A stretch of DNA of 64,000 nt from Heligmosomoides polygyrus polygyrus (taxonomy: Eukaryota; Nematoda; Chromadorea; Rhabditida; Heligmosomidae). Each line of letters opens with the position of its first letter. Within the stretch, counting starts at the first letter, position 1. Below the pieces are notes generated by a model. That model did no database searches. It had not been told where the DNA came from and saw only the letters and a list, made by a program, of their open reading frames with translations. Both the position numbers and the translations under genes were made by a program. The DNA is taken from assembly GCA_947396885.1 (NCBI GenBank), contig OX377202.1, forward strand, positions 65,506,643-65,570,642. Direction: 5' to 3'. Of this stretch, positions 1-10,363 are shown one piece after another.

Positions 1-124
1 GGTTCGCACGGCGTTGGAGTTATGTCTGCCCCCGAAGGGAAGGGACTTCAGGGTGTGGTGTATCCATGCTGCAGTGGAAACTGCTCTCGTCGCTCAGGGG
101 AATTCACAGCTGTGGTTCTGTTAG

Positions 125-917
125 AAGTTGAGGCACTATTGTACTTTCACAACTCCAAGGGTCTAGGAGACGTCGAAAAAAATTTCGTCGAAACTTCGGC
201 TAAGGGGGATTGTTTGGGGTGCGAATATGACATCTGTTTCTCGTTTTACGCTGGAGTACGGTGGGTTACAGTAGGTGCGGGTGACTAAGGCTGGCAAGGT
301 CATGATCACCGATTTTGCCCAAACTTCGGCTAAGGGGGATTATTTGGGGTGCTAATCACGAATATGACATCCGTTTTTCGTTTTACGCTTGAGTACGGTA
401 GGTTGCGGGTAAGGAACGCTTCAGGACGGATTGCTGGTGGTAGCCTGAATATCTGAAGGGGTATCTCACCTTTGCACAGCAGTTGTGGCGGCGTCTGTCC
501 AGCTTCTAAGGGAAAACGTTGATAATAGATTGTTGTTTTGGTGTAGTCTTCAGAATTACCTAAGTAACGGACGTTTAGGCTTCTTTCGGGACAATTAAAT
601 CGGTGACCATGACCTTGACAGCCTTAGTCACCCGCACCTACCATAACTATCGTACTCCAGGATAGAACGAAAAACGGATGTCATATTCGTGATCAGCACC
701 CCAAATAACCTCTTAGCCGAAGTTTGGGCGAAATCGGTGACCATGACTTTGGCAGCCTTAGTCACCCATACCTACCGTAATCAGCCGCAATTTTGAAAAC
801 GGATCTCAGATTCGTGATCAGCACCCCAAATAACCTCCCTAGATGAAGTTTGGGCGAAAGAATTTTTTCGACCTCTCTTCGACCCGACTTGTGAAAGTAC
901 AATAGTGCCGAAGTTGA
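125..917. repeat. Fold-back element with tandem 130-bp subunits in its arms
   Basis: The sequence near 127-155 (GGCACTATTGTACTTTCACA) returns inverted at 890-916. Between them, a unit of about 130 bp with the core AACTTCGGCTAAGGGGGATT appears twice in + orientation (190-270, 312-400) and twice inverted (655-730, 790-855). The whole can fold into a long imperfect hairpin. It has no coding capacity; a 267-bp ORF in the left arm is an accident of the repeat. The same core unit recurs elsewhere (see findings). It is probably a non-autonomous DNA transposon; the family is not recognised. Confidence 0.7.
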
Positions 918-929
918 TTACTGTTTCCA

Positions 930-1142
930 CAATTGAACTTCCTCGACTGGAGTTTGACTAGGAGATGACTTTAGGTGTTCTCTAACATATTCATGACATG
1001 ACAGTTCAACCTCGTACAGACATTACAGGAAAGGATCCTTGTTTAGCAGAAGGTTGAAACCATCTGTATTGTGTACCACAGATTTCGGACATGCAGTTTT
1101 AGTGATGACGTCACTTGTTAGCTTTATGAAGACGTTGCGTGC
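930..1142. other. Unassigned intergenic DNA
   Basis: No ORF, RNA gene or repeat was recognised between the fold-back element and the tandem repeat. Confidence 0.5.
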
Positions 1143-1304
1143 GGTTCACCTCCAAACTAAAAACCACTTAGGAAGGCGAATTGTGGAGAGAAGTGATGTG
1201 TGATGCGTCGTTTCAATTTATCTAGGTTCACTTACAAACTAAGAACCACTTAGGAAGTCGAATTCTATAGACAAGTGAGTGATGCTCCGCTTCATCTCAT
1301 CTAG
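1143..1304. repeat. Two-copy tandem repeat of about 82 bp
   Basis: Two adjacent copies (1143-1225 and 1226-1304) both begin with GGTTCAC and share the core AACCACTTAGGAAG. A third partial start (GGTTCAATTCACTTCC) follows and is interrupted by the palindromic MITE at 1323-1451; GGTTCACTTCC resumes after it. The MITE therefore landed in this repeat. Confidence 0.7.
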
Positions 1305-1322
1305 GTTCAATTCACTTCCCAA

Positions 1323-1451
1323 GGCCTTGTTTAGTGTGCACGCGACGCGATGCATGCGTAGTGGCCAAATTGATCGAGCGATGTGATTGATCAATTTTCG
1401 GTCACTACACATGGCATCGCGTCGCGCGTCGCGCGCACACTAAACAAGGCC
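1323..1451. mobile_element. Palindromic MITE, PIF/Harbinger-like (copy 1)
   Basis: A 129-bp near-perfect palindrome with termini GGCCTTGTTTAGTGTGC and its reverse complement. The interior is GC-rich and full of CGCG. It is flanked by CAA on the left and TAA on the right, a degraded 3-bp TWA duplication of the PIF/Harbinger type. Copy 2 at 3697-3832 is the same family in the opposite orientation. It has no transposase, so it would need one supplied in trans. Confidence 0.75.
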
Positions 1452-1676
1452 TAACGGTTCACTTCCTTCAGGCGCGATCTTCGGACGTCCTCCGTGATTG
1501 CACCAGACACTAAGAAACTCGCATGAAGATTACGGTGGACCCAATGTCGACCGTCCGCTTCCTCCGTTCTTGTCTTGAAAAGTCGACAAATGCATGATCC
1601 GGATCGGAGTGCATGTAAGCAATAGCGCATGAAAACTCGTCCACACTTATTGTTTACGTGATTTTAATTAGGAGAA

Positions 1677-2260
1677 ATGGAACGCCATTCTCCGACTAGC
1701 ATTCAGTACTCCTCGTTAAACGCACACAACAACAAAAAAACTGCCGACGAGTTGTCGCGGTACGGCCACACAGTCATCACCGTAGTCTTTTGCTCTCTGC
1801 ACCCTCCTAGAGATCGCGTCGGCGCGCCCGCTGACGTTCGATCGATCTCTTCTAGGCTCGCGAAGGACACCTCGCCGAGCGAGTCGTGGTGCAGTGGATA
1901 AGCGGGTTGCTTCGTGCGAGGGAGGTTGGTGGTTCGGTTCTTCTGCGTTGTGGCTTTCTTGTATTTCAGCTGACTATGTGATATTTGACGGGTTTCGACG
2001 CCTACACGGTTTTGAAGCGTTTTTTGCGCACCTTCCAACCGTATACGCTTCGCCGCTTCAAGAGTGCAGAACCCAGCTCCGGACCCTCCTGGGCGATGAG
2101 AGGTTCGCGCGTGTAATATTTGGAATCAAGGATTTCGCGCTCCATCGCCAATGCCCGTGTTCGACTGTTTGAGTTTTTACCTTTCGCGCCCGAACAACTC
2201 GTCCGCAGTTTTTTGCTTGTGTGCGTTTAACGGTGAGTGCATTCGGTCAACGTCTATCCT
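1677..2260 (+). repeat. Fold-back element carrying a tRNA-like SINE module
   Basis: The arm at 1718-1762 (GTTAAACGCACACAAC ... GACGAGTTGTCGCG) is repeated inverted at about 2187-2234. Between the arms lies a tRNA-like segment at about 1878-1945, with an A-box-like stretch (GTGGTGCAGTGGATAAGC) and a B-box-like stretch (GGTGGTTCGGTTCTTC). The body continues to about 2100 with similarity to the repeats at 3840-4320 and 43925-44300. The 111-aa and 92-aa ORFs across it are artefacts of the repeat. Confidence 0.6.
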
Positions 2261-2847
2261 AATGGAAATTGTGACGAGGACACCATTAGAGAAGCGAATC
2301 GAACAAACACATAGGGTCGTCTTTCCATTAGAAATTACAATACATATGGACGCGATACCGGTTGGGAGGGGCATCCTCTCCTAGACATGGATGTTCTAGA
2401 TACACAGCGCAGTGGATAAAATCTTTTGCTCTCTTTGCTCTGGCCCTCTCCCGCACTAGGATTGGCCCAAAATAGTGCCCAGAATGAAAAGGTAGGAAAA
2501 ATTCATCATTATAAGAGTGTCCCCAATATGAATTGCGCCTACATTTCCTCTCGTAGGTGAGCTGACTGAGATTTCGTTGAATAACAATTTGTTTTCAATT
2601 GTATAATTTCCGCGAGCAGGCAGAATGAGCTGCTTCTTCTGTTATGCGATTGTTCTTCCGTTCCTTGGTTTCTAGGGCCGTTGTCTTCTCCTAGAAAAAT
2701 GTGGTTTTGATAACTAAAGACTTTCTATGTTCTAGTCGATACTTCGTGTCCGATCCCAAGGAAGCATGTCTGTTTGTGGTGAGCGTGGACACGATAGATA
2801 GGGATAGAATCAGGTGAGCCAACCTTTATTATCAGCGTGCATTTAAG

Positions 2848-3130
2848 CGCGTGGTAGCGCAGTCGGAGGAGGCGCTGGCTATCTTGCGCTGTTCGATTCA
2901 AGGTTCTAGGTTGGGATCCTGCCCAGCCCATTCAATTCTTCCATCTAGCCGTTGTTAGTAAATTGCTACCACGCCTGTCTGGGGAAGTGTAAAAAACTGA
3001 ATTGTTCATCAGCTGGCCAACGCAATCATCGTATAGACCAAATACTTATTCGAATTGCCCCACGACATGCCCGTAGGATTGGGTGCGTGTCCATCCCTCA
3101 AAGGGATGGCCTAACGCCTGCCTTTTTCTC
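2848..3130 (+). mobile_element. SINE1 copy, tRNA-derived (diverged)
   Basis: The tRNA-like head contains the A box (GGTAGCGCAGTCGGAGGAGG). The body is diverged but keeps the landmarks of the better copies at 16230 and 41672: TGTCTGGGGAAG, TTCATCAGCTGGCCAACGCA, the 'cacgacatgcccgtag' block, and a terminal hairpin (ATCCCTCAAAGGGAT) followed by AACGCC. It lies just upstream of the first identifiable exostosin exon. Confidence 0.7.
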
Positions 3131-3231
3131 TAACAGTTATACGGCTGTATTTCAAGCTTCTCCCGTGTTCTTCTCTGTATTAGATTGCGCACTGGGTAGT
3201 TGTTTTCGACCTAACGTTTTTCGTCTTTCAG

Positions 3232-6200
3232 CGAAAACTACGTACGCGATGTTGACCACTACATAAATAATCTTCCCATTGATGTTTGGAACAACGGTGT
3301 GAACCACATCATATTCAATTTATACCACGGAACATATCCAGACTACTCTGACCACAACCTGGGCTTTGCGACGCAGAAGGCCATGATCGCTCGCGCATCC
3401 CCAAGTCTCCAGGTATCGTTCTAATTTTCACCATTAATAATTCACGTTATCGCTTGTCTTATTCCTCACTGTTTTTAGAACTACCAATTCGACTTCGACA
3501 TATCTTTCCCGCTGTTTCATAAGGATCATCCGTTGCGTAGTTCATTGGAGGTAAACTACTTGAAGGCTTTCCGGCAGTTGATCCCTAATCCGCTGCTATA
3601 TCGGTCCGACTTTATATAAGGGTAAATTCGACATACAGTTCCCTCTCGCTATAAAGACAATTATAAACGGCGGATATAAGTACCGGCTCACCGTAAGGCC
3701 TTGTTTAGTGTGCGCGCGACGCGCGACGCGATGCCATGTGTAGTGACCGAAAATTGATCAATCACATCGCTCGATCAATTTGGCCACAACGCATGCATCG
3801 CGTTGCGCGTCGCGTGCACACTAAACAAGGCCTAACCGCAGTGCGGGTCACGCCGAAACTTTCGCTGTCTGCGCCCTCCTAGCTTAGAGATCGCACGTCG
3901 GCGTCCACGTTGCGACGTCCGATCGATGCCTTGTGCAGTAGGTAGAGGGTTTGCTTCATGCGAGGGTTGTCGAGGGTTTGGTTCTCCTGCGTCTTGGCAT
4001 TCCTGCATTTCAGCTGAGCATCTGAGATCTGGGGCCGTATGCTCATCTACCTCAAGTCTCCCCCAGTGGGGATTGGGGCGTGATATGGTATGTTGATATT
4101 GATTCATTTTCCCCAACGGGGGAACACGAGCATACGACCCCTGGGAGGTTTTGACGTCTACACGACATTTCGCGTTTTTCGCGCATTGTTTCAGCCGTAT
4201 GTGCTTCACCGCTCGAAGAGTGCAGAACCCAGCCGCGGACTCCCCTGAGCGACGAAAGCAATCTCCATACGAACAGCTTGTATGGCACAGGGAGACAGTC
4301 GGGATGTACGGAATGTCAAACATGGCGTCTTTTCCCTAACCTTGTTCCGTGATTGTACAAAGGACGTCTCACCCGACGCCTAAGGTTACGGTGAGCCGGT
4401 CCTGATATCCGCCGTTTATAATCCTGTTTGCTATAACGCTTCCGGGTAAGCCACGACTCCCAATTTCACGCAGTTCTTTATGCGAACCGGCCACTAATTC
4501 ACTTTCACATCAATGCAGATCAACACTGGTAAACGCGCGTTCTATGCATATGACGTCACTCCCGTTACAGCGCGATTCCTAGAGGAACTTTATTTTTAAA
4601 GCAACCCCTGATATAACGCGATCAGGACCCAATTACTGTCACATCGAAGAAGTGGGAGATGCTGACGTAGTTCTTAATCAAATCTACTGTGACTTTGTTC
4701 GTAGTCACGTACGACGTAATGTATTATGCAATACATACGAGATAGGAGGGTAGGAAGTCATTAGAAGCTGCAGGAGAATAAACCTTCAGGAACACCAGAA
4801 AAAGCCAGCGTCAACTCAGTTTTCTCGCTTTTTTGGTTGTTCGCAACCAACTTACCTATGATTATATACGATACGCATTTTTTAATACTTATAACTATTA
4901 CTGAGAATATCTCTGAAGACAAAGCGCCATTATTTTTTCACTTGTTATATACCAACTCTCTCTGTGGTTGCACATTTCGCTGCCTTTTTGCCATTGTATG
5001 TTATTGTAGCTAAATCTGTGCATAAAAGAGCTTATAAAGGTCAGCTCCGCTTAGTACGCGACTATAACGCGAATTTTCTCCTATCCCTTAAAAAAGCGTA
5101 ATATCTGAAGGAACTGTATTTCAAGTCCGCTAGAGCTTTCGGCTATTGAACCGGTTTGCTTTTCGAGTTGGGATGTTGTCCATTCCACTACCTCGGCGTG
5201 CCTATTCATGGTTACCGCATATAGTGTCGATGACCAGTTTTTTATACTGATAAGATGTCAGTGGTCGCTAGTAATATAGTGAACGACAAGGGACGACAAG
5301 TTTTTCCATTTCCTTACTTTGCCTTTTTTTCCAGTGCAAGGAATGCTAATTCGAACGGTGTCCAGAGTTTTTTTTGTATGGTGTTTAAAAGCTAAACGTT
5401 TTGGCTGCTCTGTTTGGAAAACCACGCGTTTTGACAGCGTGTACCGTGACAGCACTTTGCCTAAGACAGCCGATGAGGAGGTCCAGCTGCTTTTGATGGA
5501 AACTCTCTGCCCCTTTCCTCTACCCATTATGAATTTTCCAGTTTGTGGGTAAAAATAATCTTAAACGTCACTATTTTTCATCAACCTGTCTTTTCAGCAA
5601 GAAATTTCTTTCAAGACGAAGGACCAGTACATAGTGTCCTTCAAGGGCAAGCGCTATGTATACGGTGAGTGCGAAAATTTGGGGCTGAAGAAGTGCTCTC
5701 CTTGACAGACTCATCCTGACACGTCTAGGTATTGGCTCGGAGACTCGAGATTCGCTGCACCACCTGCACAACGGTGAAACGGTGGCCATGGTCACAACTT
5801 GCCGACACAACAACGACTGGAAGGTGCGGTATTTGCTCAAACAGTAGTAGCAGCTTTGCTTGCCTTGCCCTTGTCCGTGCTCTCCATTTATTGGACTTTA
5901 GGCCCATCAGGATTCCAGATGTGAGAGCGACAATGAAGCTTACGACAAGTGCGTCTCGTTGTTCAACTGATTTCTTGCGGGTTTGCGCGTCAACTGTAGA
6001 TTCAATTTCCAGGTGGGACTATGAGACGACGATGGCAAATTCGACGTTCTGCCTAACTCCAAGAGGAAGGCGATTAGGATCGTTTAGGTAACTTGCTCAC
6101 CTTAAAACTGCATTGTACCTTTATTTTCTAGCTCAGAAATAATGTCTTTTGTACTCGATGCTACTGGATAGGATTGAGTTGTCGAATTACGTGCAGAACT

Positions 6201-7450
6201 TACAGCTTTGACCGACTGCTGGTAAACTCGAAGCTCTTACAGTATGACTATCAGGTGATTTGTTCTCCTGACCATCAGCTAACAAGCTGCCTCCGCAGCT
6301 ATAAGATTCCTTGGTATGGGATTAGGACAGATACCTGCCTTAGTCTCCACACCGTCTCGATCTCCGTACATCAACGCTTGCTTGTGGTTCAGGCTGGTTA
6401 CAGTCATAGATTTAAATTAAATTAATTCAATTGGGTTTTAAGTTAATTTATTTTTTCAATTAATTCAAACTTCGAAGCCTTCGAAACGACGCCTCCCTTC
6501 TACCTTTGTCCGCCGCCTCTGGTTTACGATGTTCTCTGGGTGGTCTGAGAAAATCCTCACGGGGTATTTCTGAAGCACCTATCTTGAATTAGGTTCCTCG
6601 AATCACTTCGGCTAGGATGCATACCTGTTGTGCTATCGGATGACTGGATTCTACCGTTCGACGAGATCATCGACTGGTCTGCCGCTGCCGTGGTTGTTCC
6701 TGAGGATGGTGTGCTTCTAGTAAGTTATAATGGCTCTCTTATGCTTCAGATATATATGGCGCGATCATTGGTACGCTTACCTGAACGTAATGTTTTCTAG
6801 GTTCCAGATATACTCTACACATACACGGCTGAGAGTATATATCAAATGAAGCAGCGAGGATTCTTCATCTACTATCGCTATTTCAGTAGCGTTGAGAAAA
6901 TAGCCATGACAGCGCTTGAGGTTCGTGGCTTCCTTCAACTCCATCAAATTGATGGTGTCCACAAAGACGTTTCTACTTGTTTCTACTACGCTTTCTAATT
7001 AAGATTGTCTGGGAGAGAACACGAATAGCAGAAGCGCTTGGTCGTGCTCACTGGAACCACTTCCACCCATTTGAGATTGAAGCGTCTCAACAAGACCTTA
7101 CCATCGTAGTCAAGGCCACTGAGAAGCCGTCTTCACGGCTACAGAAAGCTGTTTCTGTTGTCGCAGCGTTGACCGGTTTGAGAAAGGCAAGTCTCTTCAT
7201 GTCTTCAATTAGGATTATTCTGATCTATGGGCCCTGTTTTAAGCGTTGTTATCGCTTTCTTAGTTGAGTGGAAGGAGGAAGTGCATCATGTCCGTGAACA
7301 AGATTGCGTGTAGGCCTGTGGATGTTATCACGATGGTTCGGTGTTGATGTTTAGATAATTGTATTGTGGCCGACGAAACGTGGAGTTCCTCCTGTAGGCG
7401 CTGATTTTGGAGTGAAGATTCCGTTAGAATTCGTTAGTGTCACTGTTCAG
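3232..7450 (+). CDS. Exostosin (EXT1/rib-1 type) glycosyltransferase, ten exons, both ends open
   Basis: Exostosins are Golgi membrane enzymes that polymerise heparan sulfate. Exons, all in phase: 3232-3412, 3479-3550, 5598-5664, 5729-5823, 5911-5948, 6013-6087, 6593-6719, 6801-6920, 7004-7186 and 7355-7450 (about 351 codons). GT47 signatures in order are [76 protein letters not shown] and [14 protein letters not shown]. The last two exons ([13 protein letters not shown] ... and [13 protein letters not shown]) match the beginning of the GT64 domain of EXT1. The start exon and the rest of GT64, including its acidic metal-binding motif, were not found; they may lie outside the window or be lost. 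Introns are 64-168 bp except 3551-5597, which holds mobile DNA, and 6088-6592. The intron at 7187 uses a GC donor. The family call is firm; whether the locus is intact is not. Confidence 0.88.
3645..4440. repeat. Nested fold-back element inside an exostosin intron
   Basis: The arm at about 3650-3696 (TTATAAACGGCGGATAT ... CCGGCTCACCGTAA) returns inverted at 4384-4431. Inside it sit the palindromic MITE at 3697-3832 and, directly after it, a tRNA-like repeat at 3840-4320 related to those at 1877 and 43925 (A-box-like TGTGCAGTAGGTAGAGGG near 3932; B-box-like GAGGGTTTGGTTCTCC near 3972). That repeat is itself split at about 4032-4142 by a short hairpin insertion (GGCCGTATGCTC ... GAGCATACGACC). 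The whole cluster lies in the intron between exostosin exons 2 and 3. Confidence 0.65.
3697..3832. mobile_element. Palindromic MITE, PIF/Harbinger-like (copy 2)
   Basis: A 136-bp palindrome with the same termini and interior as 1323-1451 but in the opposite orientation. It is flanked by perfect TAA duplications (3694-3696 and 3833-3835), the expected TWA target site of PIF/Harbinger transposases. Confidence 0.85.
4441..5597 (+). other. Remainder of exostosin intron 2
   Basis: AT-rich intronic sequence. No conserved exon, RNA gene or clear repeat was seen. The 70-90 aa ORFs on both strands show no recognisable features. Confidence 0.5.
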
Positions 7451-8519
7451 GTGGGTGCTTTGTTTTCAACTCGAGCTCGCCGATTTTCTGTTTTGCCGCT
7501 AGTATTAACGAGGCCATGGTGTTGGTGCGGAGGAACTCTATCATAGGAATCTTTGCTTCCTCGTGACCTTCTTTCTTATTCCATCATTTGTACAATGGCT
7601 TTGAATTGGTCGTTTGTTTGCAAGCAATTAGTTCTCACACTCGCGTGTAGACAGTTCTATCCCCTTTAGATGTTCCTTGCCTCCAATCTTACCATCAGTT
7701 TTGTGCGAAACCTCGAAATCTGTCACGGATTAACTCCATTATGCGCTGAACGTGTAGATTCTCAAAGCGACCTATATATGATTCTAAGGCCTTGTCTAGG
7801 AAGCACCGTAGTGGTTTCCGAATTTCCTGCGGATTTATGGATAGGTCAAAAATGGCACAAAGTTGTGCGCTTCAGTGCGGGCTGATAACAGAGAGGCACA
7901 TTCAAGGCGTACACCAGGAAAGCAACGCAACCGAATGGCCGTATGGATAGCCTACGGACTTGTATAGGAGTGATCATGTGATCGGTTCCGGGGTGCAGTT
8001 TACGCATTGGTACCAGTGATTTTTGCAGGTTTGTCAATGCATTTCGACCTTGGGACAGTGCAATGTTTGCTTTTCAACCTCGTTCTTAACCTCTTGTAGG
8101 ATGTGAACCAAGCTAGCCTTCGTCGATTAGAGATTCAACGTTGGAACTAATCGTTCTTCTTGCACTGTTCCGTTGCCCGTAAACATGCTTGTCTTGTTGG
8201 GGAAGTTCTCGTTGTACTGAGCTGGTGCCCGCTCCCAGGACACTCACATAAGCACGATTCCTGTACTACCTTCCGCTAACGCACTAGGCAAGAAAAGGAA
8301 ATACGGGGTCTGGCTGATCTAACTTACCTTGCCGGTGCGGGTACCAGTTCGCTTAGTACCGTTCTCGTTAGATGTTATCAATGTGTGATCCCTTTGTTAT
8401 GTTTTTACCAGTTTTGGAAATGTGTCTCGTAATAGCCTCATTTGACCACTCTTCCCTCCTCTAGGTGAATGAAAAGGGGGAAGTATTGCAGATTCGGGCA
8501 CTCGCACTCTCGACACCCG
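7451..8519. other. Sequence downstream of the last exostosin exon found
   Basis: No convincing continuation of the GT64 domain is visible. The stretch 7792-7895 (AGGAAGCACCGTAGTGGTTT ... TTCAGTGCGGGCTGATA) is a diverged copy of the arm sequence of the fold-back element at 14974-17772. From about 8520 the CTTCGGCTAAGGGGG-type repeat core appears in diverged form. Confidence 0.5.
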
Positions 8520-8737
8520 AAGGCTGAAAAAGTTCGTCCAAACCTCGTTTGGAGGGCTACTTGAGGTGCTTTTCACGAGTATGGCATCTGTTTTCGGTGT
8601 AAAGGCAGATTACTGTGGGTTAGAGTGGATACCATGATTAAAATGCATCGGCACCGCAGTTTTTAGGAAGGATTCTATGAGCAAGCGTATTATTCGAGTG
8701 ACGGATTTTATTCGGTATAATTAAGTGTTAAGTAGGG

Positions 8738-9024
8738 CGCGTGTAGCGCAGTCGGATGAGGTGCCGGCTGCCGCGTGCACCCGATACCAGGCTTCTGGCT
8801 AGGATTTTCCGCCCAGGCGAACCAAGCCCTCCATCCGTTCGGGGTCTGTGAATTGGCACCAAACTTATCTGGGAAGGATAAAGGGCAGACACGGCTGGTC
8901 ACCGCAAGTCATTGTATGGCCAAATACGCTTTCAGATCACCTCCACGACATCACGTAGAAGTAGAATGCGCTGGCGCATCCCAAAAGGGATTGAGTAACG
9001 CCGTCATTTATCCTTCTTTATCCT
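8738..9024 (+). mobile_element. SINE1 copy, tRNA-derived
   Basis: Head: GGCGCGTGTAGCGCAGTCGG (A box), then a B-box-like stretch degraded around 8800. The body matches the other copies: ATCTGGGAAGGATAAAG, GGTCACCGCAAGTCATTGTA, CACGACATCACGTAGAAGTA. The 3' end has the hairpin ATCCCAAAAGGGAT, then GAGTAACGCCGTC and a tail of ATCCTT-like units. It is noncoding; the 109-aa ORF over it is a reading of the repeat. Confidence 0.85.
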
Positions 9025-9320
9025 TTAAATTGTCAAATAAAGGTTTCCGTGAGCTGTGTTTACTCATTTTCTCAGTTTCTGAATTATACAATGTACAACA
9101 TTAGTGATTAAAGAGGAACAAAGTGCATGAAGCAGCACTGGGCACAATACGGGCAGCGTATAAAGGGTACAGGTTCGTCACAGTCTGTTTCCATACATGG
9201 ACCAATAACCTCGGGAAAACCATCCTGCTGGGATTCTCAAAAGAGACCAGGATGTGACGTTGGAGGTGGTTAAAATGAGAAACGAGGCTGGAAATCAGAG
9301 GTCTCCTAAAAGTTTTCTAA

Positions 9321-10266
9321 CAAGGGAACTGTCCGAACGGTACGCCGGAACGGCAAGAACAAGTACTATAGGGAGAATCCCCGTCCTCCAAATAGTAACA
9401 GAACATGTTTTGTTTTTGACGAATCCTTGAGGCAGAGGAGTAGAGGGTGTAATGGTTAAGGGTCCGCAGAGCGAGCTCTTCACGGCAGCGCAAGATCCCG
9501 GTGTCGTGGACTGGGTGGCGCAGTCGTAGAGGGCACGCCTCATGTTCATGAGGCCTAGGGTTCGGCTCCCATGCTACGTCGCGTTTTTTGTATTTTTACC
9601 ATAGTATCGGATTTCCATAGAGATTTCCAACTGAACTTGTTTTTGGACTTTGCTACGGCAAGATGTTTTTATTGCTTATTATTTGTCGACATCTCGTAAT
9701 TCACCAGCAATGTCCGAAATATGCCAAATGCGATTTTGTATGAAACCTTTACTCCAGTAAATTGTTCTCATTGTCAATGTAAGAAATTTTGATACAGGAA
9801 CAACATGAAACAGCGGCAAAATGCCAGAAAAATGCAATTTATTAGTGTCGGTGAGGTGAGTGCCACCAGTGTAGTAAAGTGGACTGTATCGCGATTCCAA
9901 GCTTGGGCTGCAGCGGAGTACAACTGGGCAGGAACTGTGAAGCCGAGCACAAGTTCAGAAATGAAATCTCTATGGAAATCCGATACTATGGTAAAAGTGC
10001 AAAACCTCGGCGTAGCATGGGAACCGAACGCTAGACCTCACCATGAGGCGTGCCCTCTACCACTGCGCCACACAGCCCGCGACGGTGGGATCTTGCGCTG
10101 CCGTGAAGAGCTCGCTCTGCGGACCCTTAACCATTACACCGGCGTACTCGTTTCCCTCAAGGATTCGGCAAAAACAAAACATGTTCTGTTACTATTTGGA
10201 GGACGGGGATTCTCCCTATAGTACTCGTTCTTGCCGTTACGGCGTACCGTTCAGACAGTTCCCTTG
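9321..10266. mobile_element. Fold-back element, family A copy 1, with tRNA-like modules in both arms
   Basis: The termini CAAGGGAACTGTCCGAACGG and its reverse complement begin arms of about 320 bp (9321-9645 and 9945-10266), roughly 90% identical by eye. Each arm holds a tRNA-like module (9508-9580 on +; about 10010-10090 on -) with A box GGTGGCGCAGTCGTAGAGGG and B box AGGGTTCGGCTCCCA, followed by a TTTTGTATTTTTACC core. The central 300 bp are AT-rich and lack transposase. It abuts the mariner fragment at 10267. Related copies: 52775-54210 and a remnant at 22725-23013. Confidence 0.8.
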
Positions 10267-10363
10267 TCAGCTGGAGAAAATGAGCGAAATCCTACGTAAT
10301 CGCAATCCCAGAAGAGGAAATATTTTTCTCATGGATAACGCCGAACCACACGCAGCAAAGAAT

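Noticed and set aside
22..288. 88-aa ORF at the window start
   Set aside because: Lies in a fold-back arm and is repeated inverted nearby.
4032..4142. Rho-independent-type terminator or riboswitch
   Set aside because: The hairpin is a small insertion in a repeat inside a nematode intron.
7670..7885. Next exostosin exon (TVLSPLDVPC...)
   Set aside because: Phase would fit and there is weak likeness to the AVLSLDEDT region, but the preceding conserved residues are missing and the frame soon stops.
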